Of a DNA stretch of 64,000 nt, positions 57,092 through 64,000 are shown one piece after another (the first letter of the stretch is position 1; the number at the start of each line of letters is the position of its first letter). Location of the stretch: positions 109,535,057 through 109,599,056 of the forward strand of contig JALGPY010000001.1 of the NCBI GenBank assembly GCA_023055425.1, read 5' to 3'. The position numbers and the translations under genes were made by a program. The notes below the pieces were generated by a model that was not told where the DNA came from, did no database searches, and saw only the letters and a list, made by a program, of their open reading frames with translations. The DNA comes from Linanthus parryae (lineage: Eukaryota; Streptophyta; Magnoliopsida; Ericales; Polemoniaceae).

Positions 57092-57587
57092 GTAACAACC
57101 CGTGGATTACAATCCCAGCAACTTATTTACCCGTATTACCGGATAAAAATGTTTAAGTGTTGAAGGTGCTAGTAGTAATCCACAGGGTTTACCATATACC
57201 AAATTTCATTCTCACAATACTCCAATGTGGGACATGATATTACAATCCCCCAACCATATATACATCTAATCCACAAATATCAATCAATAATATATTGATG
57301 CGGGACGGATATTACAATCCCCCCACCTTATATACTCGACGTCCTCGTCGAGTGTGCCCAGTTACGTATCCCCTTGGCTGGCGGTGAACCGCCACGGAGT
57401 CCTTGCGGGACCACGATTGGCTCTGATGCCATTTATAACAACCTGTGGATTACTGTCTCAGCAACTTCTTTACCCGTACTACCGGATAAAAATGCTTAAG
57501 CCTTGAAGGTGCTAGTAGTAATCCACAAGGTTTACCATATACCAAATTTCATACTCACAAATCTTCGATGTGGGACATGATATTACA
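57092..57587 (-). mobile_element. TRIM element, copy 1
   Basis: Terminal direct repeats of about 153 bases (57092-57244 and 57434-57587; TGTAACAAC to GATATTACA) flank an interior of about 190 bases. On the minus strand the interior has a primer-binding site TGGCATCAGAGCC (57419-57431), close to the initiator tRNA-Met complement, and a purine tract TTGGGGGAT by the left repeat. The 5-base target TGAAT flanks it at 57087-57091 and 57588-57592. The interior holds a perfect palindrome, ACTCGACG TCCT CGTCGAGT, near 57334. It is a non-coding miniature LTR retrotransposon. Confidence 0.92.
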
Positions 57588-58122
57588 TGAATTCTCTGGA
57601 AATTACTAACATTTTTTTCTTGTTTACAAATACATTCACTGTTCTCGGCTTACTTTCGTTTATTTTCTGGCTCTTGTGCATGTTTTCTTGGACAAGATTT
57701 GAAAGCTCGTAGAATGGGTGGACTCGGAAACGCATACAGGGTAGGAACGGAGTGGTATCACTTGTGAAGAAAGGACCCACTAAATGCATGCCAAGACAGC
57801 TAGGAGCCGAACTCCATAGGTAATGGGGTCACTGAAAATACAAACACCACGTTGGTAATGACTTGAACCAACTTTCTTGGTAGATTGAGACCTTGCACCA
57901 AATTAACCCCCTAAAGCCAACCTCATGTCAGAATCCATGTCCCCAATCCATGTGACTTCTTTAGCCTTCCAACACGTTGAAATAAGCTATCACTTCACTC
58001 TTTATACATAAGATAGTTGAGAGCAGCTTATACAATACGGGCACATTAGAAAAGCCATTACTCCAACTAAAAACCCAAGTCCTTCCTTATCTTCTTTAAC
58101 TACTCCCACATGGACCTGTCCA

Positions 58123-58266
58123 ATGTATTTCGTTCATTTCGTCGCCTTATTCTTCTTCTCTTTTCAAACCCTAGTCCAATCATCTTCCTTTCTTAATCAA
58201 CAATTTCTTATTCTTCTTTTTCTTCTTCTTCTTCTTCTTGGTCTACACTTATTCAATTTTAAGTGA
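58123..58266 (+). CDS. Short ORF with signal-peptide-like start, copy 2 (47 aa)
   Basis: MYFVHFVALFFFSFQTLVQS, then SSFLNQQFLI, a Leu tract, GLHLFNFK and TGA. It has the same frame, start context and end as copies 1 and 3. The microsatellite differs in length by whole codons. Confidence 0.4.
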   Translation: MYFVHFVALFFFSFQTLVQSSSFLNQQFLILLFLLLLLLGLHLFNFK

Positions 58267-58905
58267 CACTTCACTTCCAAGTAGGGTAGATGATCTTCTT
58301 TTATCATATATGGCATAGCAGAAACTAGACTTACTCACCAAGATACATCATCATTCCCTGTAACAAACCGATTGGGGTAGAGAAACCCCACTCGACGACC
58401 ACATTTCTGGGTTCCGACCTATAGATCTTGAACAAGGTTTTGTTTAACTTCAACATTTTACAGTATACTATGGGAGATTTCTTAGGTTTACATTCGTGGT
58501 TGTCTTCAGATTCAGAATCATACAATCAATATTTAGTTTCTCTTTAACAAAAAATAAAAATTTGAGTACGTTGATAGTGACGGGATTTGCCGTTTTTTTA
58601 CTGATTCATAGTTGCAGCATATTTGTTTGTTAAATCATCTAAAAAATAGTTTAACACACTTAGCTAACCTATTTTCAGCGAATGAGGTAGTTCAATTAAT
58701 GATGTATTTCAAGAAGGTTTTGCGGCCAACCGTAAAAAGGGTAAACATTTTTTACAATTGAGATGCAGTTTCATGTTACATCACCCTATTTTGGGCGTTG
58801 ATTGAGTTAGCTTGGTTAATGCTTTTGTAATTTCAAATCTCAGTATGCGAGTTTGATATGTGTTGTATTATGTGAAAAAGGGTGATTTAGATATTGCTCC
58901 TGAAT

Positions 58906-59387
58906 TGTAACAACTCGTGGATTACAGTCCCAACAACTTCTTTACCCGTACTACCGGATAAAAATGCTTAAGTGTTGAATGTGTTAGTAGTAATCCACAA
59001 GGTTTACCATATACCAAATTTCATTCTCTCAAATCTCCGGTGTGGGACATGATATTTCAATCCCCCAACCATATATACATCTAATCCACAATATATTGAT
59101 GTGGAACGGATATTATAATCCCCCCACCTTATATACTCGACGTCCTCGTCGAGTGTGCCCAGTCACGTATTCCTTGGCTGGCGATGAACCGCCACGGAGT
59201 CCTTGAGGGACCATGATTGGCTCTGATGCCATTTATAACAACTCGTGGATTACAGTCCCAGCAACTTCTTTTCCCGTACTATCGGATAAAAATTCTTAAG
59301 CCTTGAAGGTGCTAGTATTAATCCACAAGATTTATCATATACCAAATTTCATACTAACAAATCTCCGGTGTGGGAAATAATATTACA
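58906..59387 (-). mobile_element. TRIM element, copy 2
   Basis: Same structure as the TRIM at 57092, flanked by TGAAT at 58901-58905 and 59388-59392, with the same palindrome and primer-binding site. It shares its insertion point with the other unit copies, so it was copied with the 1.8-kb unit and did not insert independently. Confidence 0.92.
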
Positions 59388-59923
59388 TGAATTCTCTGGT
59401 AATTATTAAATTTTTTTTTCTTGTTTACAAATACATTCACTGTTCTCGGCTAACTTCCGTTTGTTTTCTTGTTCTTGTGCATGTTTTCTTGGAGAAGATT
59501 TGAAAGCTCTTCGAATGGGTGGACTCAGAAACGCATACATGGTAGGGACGGAGTGGTATCACTTTTGGAGAAAGGACCCACTAAATGCATGCCAAGCCAG
59601 GTAGGATCCGAACTCCATAGGTAATGTGGTCACTGAAAATGCAAACACCACGTTGGTAATGACTTGAACCAAGTTTCTTGGTAGATAGAGACCTTGCACC
59701 AAATTAACCCCCTACAGCAAACCTCATGTCAGAATCCATCTTCCCAATCCATGCGACTTCTTTAGTCTTCCAACACGTTGAAATTAGCTACCATTTCACT
59801 CTTTATACATAAGATAGTTGTGAGCAGCTTATACAATACGGGTACATCAGAAAAGACATTACTCCAACTAAAACCCCATGTCCTTCCTTATCTTCTCTAA
59901 CTACTCCGACATGGACCTCTCCA

Positions 59924-60067
59924 ATGCTTTTCGTTCATTTCGTCGCCTTATTCTTCTTCTCTTCTCAAACCCTAGTCCAATCATCTTCCCTTCTTAAACA
60001 ACAATTTCTTCTTCTTCTTCTTCTTCTTCTTCTTCGTCTTGGTCTACACTTATTCAATTTTAAGTGA
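59924..60067 (+). CDS. Short ORF with signal-peptide-like start, copy 3 (47 aa)
   Basis: MLFVHFVALFFFSSQTLVQS, then SSLLKQQFL, a Leu tract broken by one Arg, LGLHLFNFK and TGA. Closely similar to copy 2 in length and ends. Confidence 0.4.
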   Translation: MLFVHFVALFFFSSQTLVQSSSLLKQQFLLLLLLLLLRLGLHLFNFK

Positions 60068-60731
60068 AAGTTCACTTCCAAGTAGGGTATATGATCTTCT
60101 TTTTTCATATATGACATAGAAGAAACTACACTTACTCACCAAGATACATCTTCCTTCCATGTAACAAACCGATCGGGGTAGATAAACCCCACTCGACGAC
60201 CACATTTTTGGATTCCAACCTATAGATCTTGAACAAGGTTTTGTTTAACTTCAACCTTCTACACTATACTATGGTAGATTTCTTAGGTTTAAATTCGTGG
60301 TTGTCTTGAGATTCATAATCATACAATCAGTATTTAGTTTCTCTTTAACAATAAAAAAAAATTGAGTATGTTGACAGTGTCCTTTACCTAGTTTATTAAA
60401 CGGGAACTGCTTTTTTTACTGATTCATAGTTGCAACATATTGGTTTGTTAAATCATCTAAAGAATAGTTTAACACACTTAGAAACTTAAGACAACCCTAT
60501 TTTCAGCGAATGATGTAGTTCAGTGAATGACGTAGTTCAAGAAGATTTTACAGGCAACCGTAAAAAGGGTAAACATTTTTACAATTGAGAGGCAGTTTCA
60601 TGATACATCACCCTATTTTGGGCGTTGAGTGAGTTAGATTGGTTAATGCTTTCGTATTTCAAATCTCAGTATGCGAGTTTGATATGTGGTGTATTTTGTG
60701 AAGAAGGGTGATTTAGATATTGCTCCTGAAT

Positions 60732-61201
60732 TGTAACAACCCGTGTATTACAATCCCATCAACTTATTTACCCATATTACCGGATAAAAATGCTTAAGTG
60801 TTGAAGGTGCTACTAGTAATCCACAGGGTTTACCATATACCAAATTTCACTCTCACAAATCTCCGGTGTGGGACATGATATTACAATCCCCCAACCATAT
60901 ATACATCTAGTCCACAAATATCAATCCACAATATATTGATGTGGGACGGATATTACAATCCCCCACCTTATATACTCGACGTCCTCGTCGAGTGTGTCCA
61001 GTCACGTATTCCCTTGACTGGCGGGACTAAGATTAACTCTGATGCCATTTATAACAACCCGTGGATTACAGTCCCATCAAATTCTTTACCTGTACTACCA
61101 GAAAAATGTTTAAGCCTTGAAGGTGCTAGTAGTAATTCAAAAGGTTTACCATATACCAAATTTTATACTCACAAATCTCTGGTGTGTGACATGATATTAC
61201 A
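60732..61201 (-). mobile_element. TRIM element, copy 3
   Basis: Same terminal repeats, palindrome and TGAAT target (60727-60731 and 61202-61206). The interior is shortened by a deletion that removes the GAACCGCCACGGAGTCC stretch present in the other copies. Confidence 0.9.
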
Positions 61202-61358
61202 TGAATTATGTGGTTATTACTAACATTTTTTTCTTGTTTACAAACAATTCACTGTTCTCGGCTTACTTTCGTTTATTTTCTGGTTCTTGTGCATGTTTTC
61301 TTGGAGAAGATTTGAAAGCTCTTAGATTGGGTGGACTCGGAAACACATACAGGGTAGG

Positions 61359-64000
61359 GTGAGCAAAAACCTGACAAACCTTCTTTCTCTTCCTTTATGT
61401 TTGCATTTGTTACTTGCTTTGTATGTAATAAATAGATGTATGCAATACTATTAAAACCAAATCGGTATTGTCGGACTCTTTTTTCCAACTTTATTTATCA
61501 AATCAAGTCATCCCCTAATCTTTTTCTTTTTAAATAAATTTCTCTATGCATGCAGAAATATAAGCTCAGTGCATGCCGAAGGGAAGATTCTTATCGTTGA
61601 ATAAATCCCTGAAAATCTTCATGCACGTAATGCAATGGAGCATGCATCTATGGAGTAGTTGGGATGATTTTCATCAGCAACAAAGACCACATTGTGTGCT
61701 CATTCAAATGTGGGAAGATTCCTTGTGTCACATTTGGGCGAGTTGATGGAGAGAAAATCATTGACTACATACAAAAAATGTGCAAGAAGACCGACCTTAC
61801 ATACTAGGTTTTATCCCACGCGCATTGCGTGTGATGTAGCTATGATGGAAACTAGGTTCATCGGATGGTTCGATATTAGGGTGTTATATAGAGATAATAC
61901 ACCTATGAACATATGTTAGAAATCATTTACATTTATGCCAGTACAAAGTCAATGTTGAACGTTTATATGATTTATAATAATAGATCCTAGCTAAATTCAA
62001 GTGGTATAGAAAGTTATGAAGCTGAACTTTTCGGAGGGAAATTGATCTCCATTTTTTCTTGTATCGGCCGAATTGATATGTTGCAGTCAAGGTTACTGGT
62101 GAAAAGTTGTTGCTTTCAGAGTCTCAAAGAGTTCACAATCTAATGCTACACCATGGAGTCGAGTAGTTTCTATAACATGTAACTTATGTTTAATTTCGTA
62201 CAAGTATTTTTCGAGATTGTAAGTGGAATCCCTTTAATTACCCTTGGGTGAGACTCAACTTGACTCTCATCTACCAAGTAGTTGAAATATATTCGGAGAA
62301 ATTATCCGTGGTATGAGAGTTGTCGCCTTTCATCAGATGATTTTGATTGTGAAAATGGCCTCTCAAAAAGTTAAATGTGTCATCATGTGCTATTTAGTTA
62401 ATTTATGTTGTCTTTAGCTAAATAACTATATTTCAAATGTTAATGACTTATTCTTCTTAAAAAAATGTTAATGAATTATTTAATCTTTATTTGTGTACAT
62501 CTTAGGATGTCGATTTATTTCTTGAGAAGTGATTTTATTTTCAGCAGTGAAGTCGTTCGTTTCTAAATCCAGCAAGGTTAGCTGCAGGTTGGGAAATTAG
62601 CACTCGTTCTTCTTCGAATGACACAATTTGCCTAATAAAGAAGTTTAATTAGTTGCCTCGCAAGCCAGAACATTTGATTTTGATTTAAGTGGTCGGTTAG
62701 TTTGAACATCTTAATTCTATTTGAATTATGTAATAAAGTATTTGATGTTTTCTTTTAGTTTACTAACTTCTCCTTGCAATCAAGAGGGATTCCTAGTTGT
62801 GGAGTGGCACTTCCGCTTTCCCCGACTATGAAAAATGGGGGTGTTACAATTCAATTATTTAACAGCATAAAAAGGCTCTCTATGGCTCTAAGGCGGTACA
62901 TAAAGTTGCGTACTAGGTTCTACATAAAACCATTTCCCATAATAGGATGGGTTGATAAGCTGTATATTACACCAATTGTAAAAGTACATTATTTGTTTCA
63001 ATGTGTCTCTCTTTAAGAAAAATTATGCTAGAATAATATTACACCGATGCTACTTTTCCTATCGTATGCACTAGCGGACATATCTCAGAAGACCCGGTGA
63101 TTGTTTCAGTTACCTCTCTTATATGAGGTGAATGGTACGAACCCTGCTAGATGCAATGATTGTATGATGTTCTAGGTGACTGGGAAAAAATAAAGATTCA
63201 GTTACTTCAAGCAATGTATACGGCATTGTCAGCTCAAGTACATCACCTGACCACGTGAAGCGGCCGGTACCGAAACATTTGATAGCATTTTCTTTACCCT
63301 TGATAAAAATAATAACTTATGCTACTATGTTTCGATTGAAGAATATAAGATAAGTCTTCTCTAGAGAAAATTTAATCTCCATATCTACTTAGGATGCCAC
63401 TTTAAACCAGAAAGTTATAAACCAAGCCATACTGCATCAAAAGAAATTGAATCGTGCTCAAACATTACAAAATATAATGTAAATCAGTTAGATAAATATG
63501 CACAGAAGTTGTGTGTCCAAAATATTTTCTCTTATATAAAAATTTGCATAATTATTATATTTCTTTAGTTCGTGCTTAGTGGTAGTTTCGATTGTCTACT
63601 TTACTTTATATGCATTAATATTTATATACATAATTTTAAATTTACATGTTATAATTTATTTTAAGTAATAAAATATATCTATATAATAAGATAGGGGGTA
63701 TATTTTTAAGAGACATTTTAATGAGACATTTTCAATCGTCGGATCTTAGTAATGAGTAAGCACCTAATTTCACCCGTTGGATTAGATATCCCCCAAATCC
63801 CTCAAACAAAACCCACAAATGAAAGACAATTTAGAACACGATCCCACGAAGCACTCACGCAGAAGCACGATTCCCTCGAATGCCTCCACAATCAACAGGA
63901 CAATCACGATTCCAAGGCCGCCGTTGTTGCCGCCTGAGGTTCGATTTAATCCTTCCTATGCTATGTTCCCGATCTCGCCATCATCCTCCATACATCGAAG
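61359..64000. other. No gene recognised; possible Helitron 3' end
   Basis: AT-rich DNA with short open frames (61692-61919, 62774-63016, 63752-63937) that show no motif. At 61804-61830, read on the minus strand, a hairpin (CACGC AAT GCGTG) is followed by GGATAAAACCTAG and then T. This is the CTRR-T layout of a Helitron 3' terminus, so a minus-strand Helitron may extend rightward. Its 5' end was not found. The last 300 bases become richer in codon-like sequence on the plus strand, but I cannot support a gene. Confidence 0.4.

Larger units (their letters stand above)
55953..61358 (+). repeat. 1.8-kb unit in three tandem copies
   Basis: The landmark CACTTNTGRAGAAAGGACCC starts at about 55954, 57758 and 59560, giving periods of about 1805 and 1801 bases. 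The units correspond along their full length and end after GGTGGACTCRGAAACRCATACA (the last near 61352). Each unit holds a promoter-like stretch, a short ORF with a hydrophobic N-terminus, a CT-rich microsatellite and one TRIM at the same position. Differences are scattered substitutions, small indels and microsatellite length. Confidence 0.95.

Noticed and set aside
57092..57587. A Cassandra-type TRIM with a 5S rRNA-like LTR
   Set aside because: The terminal repeats contain no recognisable 5S promoter boxes.

Overview
The window is plant nuclear DNA, most likely from a flowering plant. Every large object in it is a plant-type transposable element: Copia and Tat-lineage Gypsy LTR retrotransposons, an L1-type LINE with a C-terminal RNase H domain, PIF/Harbinger, Mutator-like and hAT-like DNA transposons, TRIMs, and genes with the plant mobile domain (PMD). 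I see no intact ordinary housekeeping gene, rRNA or tRNA gene and no bacterial features. The species cannot be named from the sequence alone. Most open reading frames are broken, so this reads as an old, TE-rich, gene-poor region. Splice sites and domain calls were made by eye.

Layout. 1-2394: AT-rich DNA with one orphan LTR (698-1472). 2395-13173: a DNA transposon with long terminal inverted repeats (ends CACTAAACTG) carrying a PMD gene. The last exon of that gene is split by an 8.3-kb minus-strand Copia element (4291-12574) with a clean 5-bp target duplication. 13412-33114: a second minus-strand Copia element whose right LTR was invaded by a 13.7-kb minus-strand Tat-type Gypsy element (about 19307-32981). 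The Gypsy carries gag, protease, RT, two RNase H domains and integrase on the minus strand. Between integrase and the 3' LTR it holds a large antisense, intron-containing PMD gene on the plus strand (20568-25304).

33115-37250: remnants of an unrecognised minus-strand host-like gene, with a hAT MITE beside one splice site. About 37440-45290: a Mutator-like element with a broken transposase, CTCGTC-rich palindromic arrays, and an acidic-protein ORF split by a 2.1-kb hAT-like element. 45475-55251: a PIF/Harbinger element flanked by TTA, with divergent ORF1 and transposase genes, carrying a nested 5.5-kb L1 LINE (48897-54403) with an 11-bp target duplication. 55420-55766: a tRNA-derived SINE and a Copia gag remnant. 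55953-61358: a 1.8-kb unit present three times in tandem, each copy with the same TRIM insertion and the same short ORF that begins like a signal peptide. 61359-64000: no gene recognised, one possible Helitron end.

The insertions give a relative chronology: Copia-1 entered the PMD gene, Gypsy entered Copia-2, the LINE entered Harbinger, the hAT-like element entered the acidic ORF, and the TRIM inserted before the triplication. In two cases (Copia-1 and the hAT-like element), removing the insertion and one target copy restores the reading frame exactly. The most unusual content is the two PMD genes carried by unrelated transposon classes, one of them antisense inside a retrotransposon, and the triplicated short secreted-peptide-like ORF.
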